DNA from: Mycolicibacterium aurum
Lineage (GTDB): Bacteria > Actinomycetota > Actinomycetes > Mycobacteriales > Mycobacteriaceae
Length of the DNA: 64,000 bases
Assembly (NCBI GenBank): GCA_900078775.1
Contig: LT549889.1
Span: 2,728,001-2,792,000 of the forward strand
Direction: 5' to 3'
Shown here piece by piece: positions 25,295 to 34,828 of the stretch (its first letter is position 1; every line of letters starts with the position of its first letter). A program made the translations under genes and the position numbers. The notes under the pieces were generated by a model. It was not told the origin of the DNA and made no database searches. It worked only from the letters and a program-made list of their open reading frames with translations.

Positions 25295-25348
25295 CGCGCC
25301 GGGATTGTTCGGATGGAGAGCCGGGGGTAGGCCCCTTAAGGTCGAACC

Positions 25349-26761
25349 GTGAACCGGCTGGATCGCTTCTTCGAAATCACCGCGCGCGGCTCGACGGTCG
25401 CCTCCGAGATGCGCGGTGGCGTCGTCACCTTCATCGCGATGGCGTACATCATCGTGCTGAACCCGATCATCCTGTCCGGGTCGGCGGACGTCGCGGGCAA
25501 TCAGCTGGGCTTCACCCAGGTCTCGGCGGTCACCTCGCTGGCCGCCGGCGTGATGACCATCGCGTTCGGCGTCATCGCCCGGCTGCCGTTCGCGTTCGCC
25601 GCCGGTCTGGGCATCAACTCGTTCCTGGCCTCCTCGGTGGTCGGCTCGCTGACCTGGCCCGAGGCGATGGGCCTGGTGGTGATCAACGGCCTGATCATCG
25701 TCGCGCTGGCGGTCACCGGGCTGCGCCGGATGATCTTCGACGCGGTGCCGATGCCGCTGAAGCTGGCCATCACCGCCGGCATCGGCCTGTTCATCCTGTT
25801 CATCGGCCTGGTGAACGCCGGCTTCGTGGCGTCGACCGGAAGCCCGTCCCCGCCGGTCGGTCTCGGCGGCCAGGGCGAGGGTTCGGTCACCAGCATCCCG
25901 ACGGTCATCTTCGTGTTCACCCTGTTGATCACCGGCGTCCTGGTGGCCCGCAAGGTTCGTGGCGGCATCCTGTTCGGCCTCATCGCCGGCACCATCGTGG
26001 CCGTCGTCGTCGAGGCCATTTGGCATCTCGGGTCTGCCCAGGAGAACCCGGGCGGCTGGGGTCTGTCGGTGCCCACGCTGAGCGGCTCCCCGTTCGCGGT
26101 ACCCGATCTGTCGCTGGTCGGCGCGTTCAGCCTGGACAGCTTCGGCCGGATCGGCATCCTGGCCGCGGTGATGCTGGTGTTCACGCTGGTCTTCACCAAC
26201 TTCTTCGACGCAATGGGCACCTTCACCGGCCTGTCCCGCCAGGCCGAAGTCTCCGACGACAAGGGCAACTTCCCGCGGCTGCAGTCCGCGCTGGTGATCG
26301 AGGGCGCCGGCGCGGTGGTCGGCGGCGCGACCTCGGCCTCGTCGAACACCGTGTTCATCGAGTCCGGCGCCGGTATCGGTGCGGGCGCCCGCACCGGGCT
26401 GGCCAGCCTGGTGACCGGTGGATTGTTCCTGGCCGCAATGTTTCTCACCCCGCTGGCGGCCATCGTGCCGACCGAGGTCGCGGCCGCCGCGCTGGTCATC
26501 GTCGGCGCCATGATGGCGTCGCACCTGCGCGAGATCGACCTCGCCGACTTCTCCATCGCGCTGCCGGTGGTGCTGACCGTCGCGGTCATGCCGCTGAGCT
26601 ACTCGATCGCCAACGGCATCGGCGTCGGCTTCATCTCCTGGGCGGTGGTGCGCACCGCGGCGGGCAAGGGTCGCGAGATCAGCCCGCTGCTGTGGATCGT
26701 CGCGGCCGGTTTCCTGCTGTACTTCGCCCGCGGCTGGCTCGACTCGCTGCTCGGGGTGTGA
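25349..26761 (+). CDS. NCS2-family purine/xanthine permease (AzgA-like), 470 aa
   Basis: Twelve or so hydrophobic segments. The N-terminal GGVVTFIAMAYIIVLNP and the later TNFFDAMGTFTGLSRQA and GAVVGGATSASSNTVFIESGAGIGAGARTG (long conserved block at about residues 325-350) are typical of AzgA-like transporters that import adenine, guanine or hypoxanthine by proton symport. The start is GTG at 25349. The next gene overlaps by 4 bp. Confidence 0.9.
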   Translation: MNRLDRFFEITARGSTVASEMRGGVVTFIAMAYIIVLNPIILSGSADVAGNQLGFTQVSAVTSLAAGVMTIAFGVIARLPFAFAAGLGINSFLASSVVGSLTWPEAMGLVVINGLIIVALAVTGLRRMIFDAVPMPLKLAITAGIGLFILFIGLVNAGFVASTGSPSPPVGLGGQGEGSVTSIPTVIFVFTLLITGVLVARKVRGGILFGLIAGTIVAVVVEAIWHLGSAQENPGGWGLSVPTLSGSPFAVPDLSLVGAFSLDSFGRIGILAAVMLVFTLVFTNFFDAMGTFTGLSRQAEVSDDKGNFPRLQSALVIEGAGAVVGGATSASSNTVFIESGAGIGAGARTGLASLVTGGLFLAAMFLTPLAAIVPTEVAAAALVIVGAMMASHLREIDLADFSIALPVVLTVAVMPLSYSIANGIGVGFISWAVVRTAAGKGREISPLLWIVAAGFLLYFARGWLDSLLGV

Positions 26762-27483
26762 ACCCCGTCGACACCTTCGATGGCGACGTGACGCCCAGCC
26801 GCCGCCCCCACATCATCCGGCTGGTCCTGCTGGCCGTCTTCCTGCTCGGCCTGTACTACCTGATCGGGGTGGCGCGGGTCATCGACCTGGAGGGCATCCG
26901 CGCCGCGGTGGCCGCCACCGGCCCGGCCGCACCGCTGGTCTACGTGCTGGTCTCCGCGGTGCTGGGCAGCCTGTTCGTGCCCGGCCCGCTGCTGGCCGCC
27001 GGCAGCGGCGTGCTGTTCGGGCCGGTGCTGGGCACCTTCGTCACCCTCGGCGCGACGGTGGGCACCGCGACCATCGCCAGCCTGGCCGGGCGCCGGGCCG
27101 GCCGGGACAGCACCCGCGCGCTGCTCGGCGCCGGACGCGCCGACCGGATCGACGCCCTGATCCAGCGCGGCGGGCTGTGGGCGGTGGTGGGCCAGCGCTT
27201 CGTGCCCGGCATCTCCGACGCCACGGCCTCCTACGCGTTCGGCGCGTTCGGGGTCCCGTTGTGGCAGATGATGGTCGGCGCGTTCATCGGCTCGGTGCCA
27301 CGGGCGTTCGTCTACACCGCGCTGGGCGCCTCGGTCGGTGACCTGTCCTCGCCGCTGGTGTATGTGGCCATCGGGGTGTGGTGCGCCACAGCCGTCGTCG
27401 GCGCCTTCGCCGCCCACCGCGGGTACCGCGGCTGGCGGGCCGGGCGCACCGAACCAGGCGATTCGCCGCAGCGCGACGCGTGA
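26758..27483 (+). CDS. VTT (TVP38/TMEM64-DedA type) membrane protein, 241 aa
   Basis: About six hydrophobic segments, with the characteristic segment FVPGPLLAAGSGVLFGPVLG and the later GQRFVPGISDATASYAFGAF. These belong to the VTT/SNARE-associated Golgi-type family, which includes lipid scramblase-like proteins. It starts with a GTG whose last two bases form the TGA of the permease (GTGA at 26758-26761), so translation is coupled. Function in bacteria is poorly defined. Confidence 0.82.
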   Translation: MNPVDTFDGDVTPSRRPHIIRLVLLAVFLLGLYYLIGVARVIDLEGIRAAVAATGPAAPLVYVLVSAVLGSLFVPGPLLAAGSGVLFGPVLGTFVTLGATVGTATIASLAGRRAGRDSTRALLGAGRADRIDALIQRGGLWAVVGQRFVPGISDATASYAFGAFGVPLWQMMVGAFIGSVPRAFVYTALGASVGDLSSPLVYVAIGVWCATAVVGAFAAHRGYRGWRAGRTEPGDSPQRDA

Positions 27484-27497
27484 CGGATGATCGGGGC

Positions 27498-28301
27498 ATG
27501 CGACGCGACGTGGGGGCCGAACTCGAAGTCAACATCACCGCCCCCACCACACTGGAGTTCCAGATCGCCGTCGCCCCGCACCCGGGCGCCGAGGTGTCCG
27601 AGTCGCTGCGATTCGTGCTGGACGGCGAACCGGTGGAAGCGTTGGAGATCAGCGGTATGCACGGCAACCGCATCCACAAATTCGATGCCGGGATCGGGCA
27701 TCTTCGGGTGGACTACGAGGCCACCGTCGTCGGGCAGGCCGATCCGCCGCCGGTGACCGACGCCGACCTGTCGATGTACCTGCGGCCCAGCCGGTACGCC
27801 GAGGCCGACAAGCTGTTCGGATTCGCCGGCACCGAGTTCGGGGCGCAGACCGATCACGAGACGCTGCTGGCCGCGGTGACCGCCTGGGTGGGCCGGCGGC
27901 TGCAGTACGTGCCCGGATCGAGTGACCCGATCGACGGGGCGGTGGACACCATGCTCGCCGGAGCCGGGGTGTGCCGGGACTACGCGCACCTGGTGGTCGC
28001 GTTACTGCGCGCGGTGAAGGTGCCGGCCCGGCTGGTGTCGGTGTACGCGCCGGGATTGTTCCCGATGGACTTCCACGCGGTCGCCGAGGCGTTCGTCGAC
28101 GGGCAGTGGCGGGTGGTCGACGCCACCGGGCTGGCGCCGCGGGAGTCCCTGGTCCGCATCGCCACCGGCCGCGACGCGGCAGACACCGCGTTCCTGGACA
28201 ACCACAACGGCGGGATCTTCCTGAACCTGCTCAGCGTGCGGGCCATCACCGAGGGCAACCTGCCGATCGATGCGGTCGACCGGCTGATGACGCTGCGCTG
28301 A
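27498..28301 (+). CDS. Transglutaminase-like cysteine protease superfamily protein, 267 aa
   Basis: The catalytic triad is readable as Cys159 (GVCRDYAH), His193 (MDFHAVAEAF) and Asp208 (VVDATG). The N-terminal 80 residues match the bacterial transglutaminase N-terminal domain. Proteins of this type are usually proteases or peptidases, not true transglutaminases. It lies 14 bp after the VTT gene and is probably co-transcribed with it. The substrate is unknown. Confidence 0.85.
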   Translation: MRRDVGAELEVNITAPTTLEFQIAVAPHPGAEVSESLRFVLDGEPVEALEISGMHGNRIHKFDAGIGHLRVDYEATVVGQADPPPVTDADLSMYLRPSRYAEADKLFGFAGTEFGAQTDHETLLAAVTAWVGRRLQYVPGSSDPIDGAVDTMLAGAGVCRDYAHLVVALLRAVKVPARLVSVYAPGLFPMDFHAVAEAFVDGQWRVVDATGLAPRESLVRIATGRDAADTAFLDNHNGGIFLNLLSVRAITEGNLPIDAVDRLMTLR

Positions 28302-28442
28302 CCTGCGCTACGGCGGTCTCCTGGCCGCATCGGCCGGGTAGGCTGATCGACATCGGCGGTCCTTCGTACCCGACTGTTGACGTCGCGTCGTCGCCGATTC
28401 GAAAATTTTGGCCGTCTCGCGGCCAGAGACAGGAGCGTCGCC

Positions 28443-28481
28443 ATGACGCCGCACACCGCCGTCCCGGAGAACGCCCGCTGA
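28443..28481 (+). CDS. Possible 12-aa leader peptide upstream of the alanine-dehydrogenase-like gene
   Basis: An ATG at 28443 is preceded by AGGAG (28431-28435) at 7-nt spacing. It encodes MTPHTAVPENAR then TGA at 28479-28481, which overlaps the CTG at 28478 that is in frame with the next gene. The overlap (CTGA) is like the usual ATGA/GTGA coupling. Just upstream, GTCTC/GAGAC and GGCC/GGCC could form competing hairpins. A frameshift in the real gene start would look the same. Confidence 0.4.
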   Translation: MTPHTAVPENAR

Positions 28482-29629
28482 ACGGGCACGCGGGACTCGC
28501 CCTGGGTGTACTGGCCCGCTCACGGAAACCCGACGAGCGCAGGCTACCCATCCACCCTGCCCATTTCGCCAGGATCGACCCCGAGTTGGCGAAACGCATC
28601 GTCGTCGAGAAGGGCTACGGGGCGGAGTTCGGCACCACCGACGACGCACTGACCGAATTCGTCGGCGGCGTCAAGACGCGCGACGAAATCGTCGCCACCT
28701 GCGATGTCATCCTGTTGCCCAAGGTGCAGGCCGAGGATCTGGTGCAGATGCGGGCCGGGCAGGTCATCTGGGGCTGGCCGCACTGCGTCCAGGACAGCGA
28801 GTTGACCCAGATCGCCATCGACCGGAAGCAGACCCTGATCGCCTTCGAAGCGATGAACCACTGGCAGGCCGACGGCGGATTCGGATTGCACGTCTTCCAC
28901 AAGAACAACGAGCTGGCCGGCTACTGCTCGGTGCTGCACGCCATGCAGCTCGCCGGGGTGACCGGCAGCTACGGCCGGCGGATGCGCGCTGCCGTCATCG
29001 GATTCGGCGCGACGGCCCGCGGCGCGGTCACCGCGCTGAACGCCCACGGTGTCGACGACGTCCGGGTCCTGACCAACCGTGAGGTGGCGGCCGTCGGATC
29101 ACCGATCCCCTCCACCCAGATGGTCCAGATGGCACAGGACGAGGACGGCGAGACATGGGCTGACATCCCCGTGTACGGCAGCGTGCCGGTGGCGCGGTTA
29201 CTGTCCGACAACGACATCGTCGTCAACTGTGTACTGCAGGATCCCAATTCACCCCTGATCTTCGTCACCACCGAGGATTTGGAGACCTTCACCCCGGGCA
29301 CCATGCTCATCGATGTGTCCTGTGATGTGGGTATGGGATTCAGCTGGGCGCGACCGACCACGTTCGCCGACCCGGTCGTCGCTCTGGCCCATGGCGTCTC
29401 CTACTACGCCGTCGACCACAGCCCCTCGTACCTGTGGAACTCGGCGACCTGGGAGATCAGCGAGGCGTTGCTGCCACATCTGGGGACCGTGATCGGCGGC
29501 CCGGCGGCCTGGGATGTGAGCACGACGATCTCGCGGGCCATCGAGATTCGGGACGGCACCGTGCAGAATCCCGCCATCCTGGCATTTCAGCACCGTGCGG
29601 TGGAATACCCGCATCCGGTAGCCGGGTGA
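28478..29629 (+). CDS. NAD-dependent alanine dehydrogenase / N5-(carboxyethyl)ornithine synthase-like protein, 383 aa
   Basis: The N-terminal motif LALGVLARSRKPDERRLPIHP matches the substrate-binding start of the alanine dehydrogenase family, and the NAD-binding segment RAAVIGFGATARGAV is present. The TWDVSTTISRAIEIRDG-type ending and the overall pattern fit carboxyethylornithine synthase-like members. The start is unusual: no ATG, GTG or TTG occurs in frame upstream of the conserved N-terminus. A CTG at 28478 (overlapping the leader-peptide stop) or a CTG near 28502 is the best candidate; the in-frame TTG at 28586 would delete the conserved N-terminus. Alternatively a -1 frameshift joins the ATG at 28443. 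Family confident, start not. Confidence 0.65.
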   Translation: MNGHAGLALGVLARSRKPDERRLPIHPAHFARIDPELAKRIVVEKGYGAEFGTTDDALTEFVGGVKTRDEIVATCDVILLPKVQAEDLVQMRAGQVIWGWPHCVQDSELTQIAIDRKQTLIAFEAMNHWQADGGFGLHVFHKNNELAGYCSVLHAMQLAGVTGSYGRRMRAAVIGFGATARGAVTALNAHGVDDVRVLTNREVAAVGSPIPSTQMVQMAQDEDGETWADIPVYGSVPVARLLSDNDIVVNCVLQDPNSPLIFVTTEDLETFTPGTMLIDVSCDVGMGFSWARPTTFADPVVALAHGVSYYAVDHSPSYLWNSATWEISEALLPHLGTVIGGPAAWDVSTTISRAIEIRDGTVQNPAILAFQHRAVEYPHPVAG

Positions 29630-29707
29630 GGGAAGGCTGTCCTGCCATCGGTGAGGTGCATCTGGTAAAAAGCAAGTACCTCTAACCGATCAGGAGTGGC
29701 CTCCGAC

Positions 29708-32581
29708 GTGCCCGAATCTCCCACGGCCCCGGTCGTCGCCTCCCACCAGCAGCGTCGCGGCGGCATCGCCGGTTTCATCCGCCGGTTCGCCGTACTGATC
29801 ATCATCGCGTGGGTGGCGATCGTGGGTCTGTTGAGCACCGCGGTCCCCCCGCTGGAGATCGTCGGGCAGCTGCGGTCGGTCTCGATGAGCCCGGACTACG
29901 CACCCGCGGTGGTGGCCAGCAAGCGGGTCGGCGAGGTGTTCGACGAGTACAAGTCGGACAGTTCGGTGATGATCGTGCTGGAGGGTGACGAGCCCCTCGG
30001 CGCCGACGCGCACTACTTCTACAACGATCTGGTGGACCGGCTGGAGGCCGACACCGCCCACGTCGAACACGTCCAGGACTTCTGGGGCGACCCGCTCACC
30101 GAGGCCGGCGCGCAGAGTTCGGACGGCAAGGCCGCCTACGTGCAGGTGTATCTCGCCGGCAACATGGGCGAGTCGCTGGCCAACGAATCGGTCGAGGCCG
30201 CCACCAAGATCGTCAAGGAAGTGCCGCCCCCGGACGGCGTCAAGGTCTTCGTGACCGGCATGTCGGCGCTGGCCGCCGACCAGCAGATCGCCGGGGACCG
30301 CAGCGTCCAGCTGATCGAGGCGGTGATCTTCCTGGTCATCATCACGATGCTGCTGCTGGTCTACCGCTCGATCGTCACCACCATCCTGGTGCTGGTCATG
30401 GTGGTGCTCGGGCTCTCGGCGGCCCGCGGGGTGGTCGCCTTCCTGGGCTACTACGAACTGATCGGGCTCTCCACCTTCGCCACCCAGCTGCTGGTGACGT
30501 TGGCGGTGGCCTCGGCGACCGACTACGCGATCTTCCTGATAGGCCGGTATCAAGAGGCCAGAACTGTCGGCGAGGACCGAGAATCGGCCTACTTCAGCAT
30601 GTTCCACGGCACCGCCCACGTGGTGCTGGGTTCGGGTCTGACCATCGCCGGCGCCATGCTGTGTCTGCACTTCACCCGGCTGCCCTACTTCCAGACCCTC
30701 GGTGTACCGATGGCGTTCGGCATGGTGGTCGTGGTGCTGGCCGCGCTCACCCTGGGGCCGGCGATCATCACGGTGGCCAGCCGCTACCGCAAGATCCTGG
30801 AACCCAAGCGCGCCATGCGCATCCGCAGCTGGCGGCGCGTCGCGGCGGTCGTGGTGCGCTGGCCCGGCGCGGTGCTGATGGCGACGATCGCGCTGTCGCT
30901 GATCGGCCTGCTGGCGCTGCCGGGCTACCGGACCAACTACAACGACCGCAACTACCTACCCCAGGACCTGCCCGCCCAGGAGGGCTTCGCCGCCGCCGAG
31001 CGGCACTTCGGGGTGGCCCGGATGAATCCCGAACTGCTGCTCCTGGAGACCGACCGCGACCTGCGCAACTCCGCGGACTTCCTGGTGATCGACAAGATCG
31101 CCAAGGCAGTGTTCAAGGTGCCCGGTGTCGGCAACGTGCAGGCCATCACCCGCCCGCAGGGTGAGCCGCTGGAGTTCAGCACCATCCCCGCGCAGATGAG
31201 CATGGGCGGTACCAGCCAGCAGATGAACCAGAAGTACATGGACGACATGTTCGCGGACATGCTGCTGCAGGCCGACGACATGCAATCCACCGTCGACACC
31301 ATGACCCGGATGATGGCGCTCATGAAGCAGATGAGCGACACCACGCACAGCATGGTCGGCAAGACCGACGCGATGGCCGCCGACATCCGCGACCTCCGCG
31401 ACAACCTGGCCAATCTCGACGACTTCATCCGTCCGCTGCGCAACTACCTGTACTGGGAACCGCACTGCTACAACATCCCGATGTGCTGGGCGGGGCGCTC
31501 GATGATGGACGCGCTCGACGGCACCGACACCATGACGACCAAGTTCGAGGAGATCCTGCCGGACATGCACCGGCTGGACGAGCTCATGCCGCAGATGATC
31601 GAGACGATGCCGTCCCAGATCGCGTCCATGGAGTCCTCGCGCGAGATGATCCTGCGGATGTACCAGACCCAGAAGGGTATGCAGGACCAGGGCATGGCGA
31701 TGCAGGACAACCAGAGCGCCATGGGTGAGGCGTTCAACGACGCCAAGAACGACGACACCTTCTATCTGCCGCCGGAGACCTTCAACAACGAAGACTTCAA
31801 ACGCGGTATGGAGAGCTTCATCTCCCCCGACGGTAAATCGGTGCGGTTCATCATCTCTCACGAGAACGACCCGCTGACCCCGGACGGGATCAAACTCGTC
31901 GAGAAGATCAAGACCGCCGCCAAGGAGGCCGTCAAGGGCACTCCGCTGGAGGGTTCGAAGATCTACCTGACCGGCACCGCGGCCGCCTTCAAGGACATGC
32001 AGGAGGGCAACAACTGGGATCTGGTGATCGCCGGGATCGCGGCGCTGAGCCTGATCTTCATCATCATGCTGCTGATCACCCGCAGCCTGGTGGCCGCCGC
32101 CGTCATCGTCGGCACCGTGGTGGTGTCCCTCGGCGCGTCGTTCGGCCTGTCCATCCTTGTCTGGCAACACATTCTGGGCATCGAGTTGCACTTCATGGTG
32201 ATGGCGATGGCGGTGATCGTGCTGCTCGCCGTCGGCGCGGACTACAACCTGCTGCTGGTCGCCCGGATCAGGGAGGAGATCCACGCGGGTCTCAACACCG
32301 GCATCATCCGCGCCATGGGCGGCACCGGTTCGGTGGTGACGGCCGCCGGTCTGGTGTTCGCGTTCACCATGATGTCGATGTTCGTCAGTGAGATGACGGT
32401 CGTCGCCCAGGTCGGTACGACGATCGGCATGGGTCTGCTGTTCGACACCCTGGTGATCCGGTCGTTCATGACGCCGGCGATCGCCGCGCTGATGGGCAAG
32501 TGGTTCTGGTGGCCGCAACTGGTCCGGCAGCGCCCGGCCCGCACGGCGACCCCGCCGAAACCGCTGGAGCCGGCCCGATAG
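29708..32581 (+). CDS. MmpL-family RND transporter, 957 aa
   Basis: About 11-12 membrane segments in two halves. The proton-relay Asp-Tyr motifs are in [15 protein letters not shown] (first half) and [12 protein letters not shown] (second half). Between them is a long Met-rich helical region ([30 protein letters not shown]), the coiled-coil type seen in MmpL4/5-like proteins. MmpL proteins export lipids or siderophores across the inner membrane. No MmpS gene is adjacent. The GTG at 29708 is chosen: GGAG lies 11 nt upstream, while the GTG at 29696 would sit on the ribosome-binding site. Confidence 0.9.
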   Translation: MPESPTAPVVASHQQRRGGIAGFIRRFAVLIIIAWVAIVGLLSTAVPPLEIVGQLRSVSMSPDYAPAVVASKRVGEVFDEYKSDSSVMIVLEGDEPLGADAHYFYNDLVDRLEADTAHVEHVQDFWGDPLTEAGAQSSDGKAAYVQVYLAGNMGESLANESVEAATKIVKEVPPPDGVKVFVTGMSALAADQQIAGDRSVQLIEAVIFLVIITMLLLVYRSIVTTILVLVMVVLGLSAARGVVAFLGYYELIGLSTFATQLLVTLAVASATDYAIFLIGRYQEARTVGEDRESAYFSMFHGTAHVVLGSGLTIAGAMLCLHFTRLPYFQTLGVPMAFGMVVVVLAALTLGPAIITVASRYRKILEPKRAMRIRSWRRVAAVVVRWPGAVLMATIALSLIGLLALPGYRTNYNDRNYLPQDLPAQEGFAAAERHFGVARMNPELLLLETDRDLRNSADFLVIDKIAKAVFKVPGVGNVQAITRPQGEPLEFSTIPAQMSMGGTSQQMNQKYMDDMFADMLLQADDMQSTVDTMTRMMALMKQMSDTTHSMVGKTDAMAADIRDLRDNLANLDDFIRPLRNYLYWEPHCYNIPMCWAGRSMMDALDGTDTMTTKFEEILPDMHRLDELMPQMIETMPSQIASMESSREMILRMYQTQKGMQDQGMAMQDNQSAMGEAFNDAKNDDTFYLPPETFNNEDFKRGMESFISPDGKSVRFIISHENDPLTPDGIKLVEKIKTAAKEAVKGTPLEGSKIYLTGTAAAFKDMQEGNNWDLVIAGIAALSLIFIIMLLITRSLVAAAVIVGTVVVSLGASFGLSILVWQHILGIELHFMVMAMAVIVLLAVGADYNLLLVARIREEIHAGLNTGIIRAMGGTGSVVTAAGLVFAFTMMSMFVSEMTVVAQVGTTIGMGLLFDTLVIRSFMTPAIAALMGKWFWWPQLVRQRPARTATPPKPLEPAR

Positions 32582-32679
32582 TTCCGAGGCTTCGTGTAGT
32601 CCCGACGAAATACCCGCTTCGGCGTACGATCTTGTCGGATTCCCGTCGGGGTCTGCACGACGACCCACACGGAGGCAGG

Positions 32680-33753
32680 ATGAGCGTCGAGGACCCGGCG
32701 CGCCCCGTCGCGAAGTCGCCCGACGACATCGACTACGTACAGTCCATGCAGCATCTTGTGCAGGCCGTACAGGAACTCTCCCTGGCGCGCACGCTGCCCG
32801 AGATCCAGCGGATCGTGCGGGCCGCCGCGCGGAGGTTGACCGGTTGCGACGGCGCCACATTCGTCCTGCGCGACAACGACATGTGCTACTACGCCGACGA
32901 GGATGCGATCGCGCCGCTGTGGAAGGGCGGCCGGTTCCCGATGCAGACCTGCATCAGCGGGTGGGTGATGCTCAACCGCCGGGCCGCGGTCATCGAGGAC
33001 ATCTACACCGACGACCGCATCCCGCACGCGGCCTACCGCCCCACCTTCGTGAAGCGTCTGGTGATGGTGCCGATCCGCGCGCTCGACCCGGTGGGTGCGA
33101 TCGGCAACTACTGGGCCGGCGAACGGATGCCGACCGAGCGAGAGGTGTCCCTGCTGCAGGCGCTCGCCGACGCCACCTCGGTGGCGATGGAGAACGTACA
33201 GGTCTACGCCGAGCTCGAACGCCGGGTGGCGGACCGGACGGCGGAGCTCGAACGGGTCAACAACGAGATGCTGCAGCTGACGGTCACCGACGAGATGACC
33301 GGGGTGACCAACCGGCGCGGCTTCTATCTGCTCGCCGAGTCGGTGCTGAGGGCGGCACGCCGCGACCGACGCGACTGCCTGCTGGGTTTCATCGACATCG
33401 ACGGGCTCAAGCAGGTCAACGACCGGCAGGGGCACATCGTCGGGGACGCCCTGATCGTCGACCTGGCCCGGATTCTGCGGTCGACACTACGCAGGTCCGA
33501 CATCCTGGCCCGCCTCGGCGGTGACGAGTTCTGCGTCCTCGTCGTCGACAACGACACCGAACCGGCTGCCCTCAAGGCCCGGCTGGAGGCGGCGGTGCAG
33601 CAGTTCAACGACACCGAGGTGCGCTCCTACCGGGTGTCCACCAGCATCGGGCTGATGAGCGTACCCGGCTCCGACACCAGCACGGTCGATGAACTGCTCG
33701 CCCGGGTCGACGAGCTCATGTACGCGGACAAGAAGTCCCGCCCGGCGCCCTGA
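32680..33753 (+). CDS. GAF-GGDEF diguanylate cyclase, 357 aa
   Basis: A GAF-type sensor domain at residues of about 25-175 (GCDGATFVLRDND, CISGWVMLNRRA), a short coiled-coil linker (AELERRVADRTAELERVNNEM), then a GGDEF domain whose active-site loop reads LGGDEF near residue 281, intact for c-di-GMP synthesis. No EAL domain. GGAGG lies 4 nt before the ATG at 32680. It is separated from the MmpL gene by about 100 bp. The signal sensed by the GAF domain is unknown. Confidence 0.9.
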   Translation: MSVEDPARPVAKSPDDIDYVQSMQHLVQAVQELSLARTLPEIQRIVRAAARRLTGCDGATFVLRDNDMCYYADEDAIAPLWKGGRFPMQTCISGWVMLNRRAAVIEDIYTDDRIPHAAYRPTFVKRLVMVPIRALDPVGAIGNYWAGERMPTEREVSLLQALADATSVAMENVQVYAELERRVADRTAELERVNNEMLQLTVTDEMTGVTNRRGFYLLAESVLRAARRDRRDCLLGFIDIDGLKQVNDRQGHIVGDALIVDLARILRSTLRRSDILARLGGDEFCVLVVDNDTEPAALKARLEAAVQQFNDTEVRSYRVSTSIGLMSVPGSDTSTVDELLARVDELMYADKKSRPAP

Positions 33754-33770
33754 GGCGAAACCGCCTCAGG
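33749..33770. terminator. Bidirectional terminator hairpin
   Basis: CCTGAGGCG (33749-33757) pairs perfectly with CGCCTCAGG (33762-33770) around an AAAC loop. The hairpin overlaps the stop codons of the convergent cyclase and hydrolase genes, so it can end both transcripts. Confidence 0.7.
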
Positions 33771-34662
33771 CGGTGACGAACTCGAGTGCCGCGTCCAATG
33801 CCGGGCGGTGCCGCAACACCCGGTAGTGCGCCAACCGGCCCAGGCCCTTGGTGGTGAACAGCTTGGCGTTCGGCCAGATCCCGGCGATCTCTTCGCTGGT
33901 CTGGTAGGGAGTGTCGGGATCGTCGGGGTCATGGATGATCAGCAGCGGCGGGTTCTCGGCGCGCGGCGCGATCACCGAGATGTCGGTGTCGGCCAGCGGC
34001 ATCTCGATTCGCTGTTCGAGGCGACGACGCAGGCCCGCACGGATTCGCGGGCCGAATCCGTGCCGCGCCGTGAACATGTCGATGTAGACCGGGAAGTTGC
34101 CCATCGGCGCCAGGAACACCAGGCGTTGGGCGGACGTCCCCCACGCCACCGCGAAGGCCGTCGCCTTCGCGCCGAGCGAGTGCCCGACGATCGCGCGGGC
34201 CGGGCCGAACTCGTCCACCACGGCCTGCACGGCCTTGGCGCATTCGATGAGTGTGGTGCGACCGGGGGCGAGATCGCCGGGTTCAGAGTCGTTGTGGCTG
34301 GGCAGATCAATGGCGATGACGCGGTACCCGGCCTCGACGAGGGGCTTGATGAAGGTGCCCAGGTGGGCCTGACACCCGCCCCAGCCGTGGACCAGGTACA
34401 CCGGTTCGCCCGCACCCCAGGAGGTGCCCGCGATCCGGTGCCCCTCCCAGGCCGCTTCGATCGGCTGACCGGGCGGGACGCCGGGTGGCATGCGCAGGCT
34501 CATCTCGACTACCGGCGGGGTGCACCACAGTTCGGTGGCCCATCGCGCGCCCTCCCCCGGCGCGTGCCGTTCCAGCAAGCCGAACCGGTGTCGCACCTCC
34601 GGGCTGACCGGCGGTTCGACACCGGACCCGGTGACGCTCGGGTCGCTGTCCGCTTCAACCAT
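33766..34662 (-). CDS. Alpha/beta hydrolase, 298 aa
   Basis: The oxyanion-hole motif LVHGWGG, the nucleophile elbow GHSLG, an acid in LLIIHDPDDPDTP and a late His in GLGRLAHYR. This is a complete alpha/beta-hydrolase set, and no signal peptide is seen. Esterase or lipase-like activity is likely; the substrate is unknown. It converges with the GGDEF gene. Confidence 0.85.
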   Translation of the reverse strand: MVEADSDPSVTGSGVEPPVSPEVRHRFGLLERHAPGEGARWATELWCTPPVVEMSLRMPPGVPPGQPIEAAWEGHRIAGTSWGAGEPVYLVHGWGGCQAHLGTFIKPLVEAGYRVIAIDLPSHNDSEPGDLAPGRTTLIECAKAVQAVVDEFGPARAIVGHSLGAKATAFAVAWGTSAQRLVFLAPMGNFPVYIDMFTARHGFGPRIRAGLRRRLEQRIEMPLADTDISVIAPRAENPPLLIIHDPDDPDTPYQTSEEIAGIWPNAKLFTTKGLGRLAHYRVLRHRPALDAALEFVTA

Positions 34663-34828
34663 CAGATTTCCCCATGTCCGGCTACCTTAGTGACCGCGGC
34701 GACCGCGGGCACGCGATCGGTGAGGTAGTGCGCGAGGCGGCTCACCGAGGTGCAACATACTCCGCGCCGGTGGACCGGGGCGACCTTCGGCTCCGGAACT
34801 TGTCGTACCCCCCTGCAAGAATGGTGTT

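Noticed and set aside
22604..26524. A 1306-codon open frame on the minus strand across the helicase and permease genes
   Set aside because: The plus-strand helicase and permease have complete motif sets over the same bases. The minus frame is His/Gly/Arg/Gln-rich with no recognisable domain and is a GC-codon shadow.
30956..32860. A 634-codon minus-strand frame opposite the MmpL gene
   Set aside because: Opposite a clear RND transporter and made of His/Arg/Val-rich shadow sequence with no motif.
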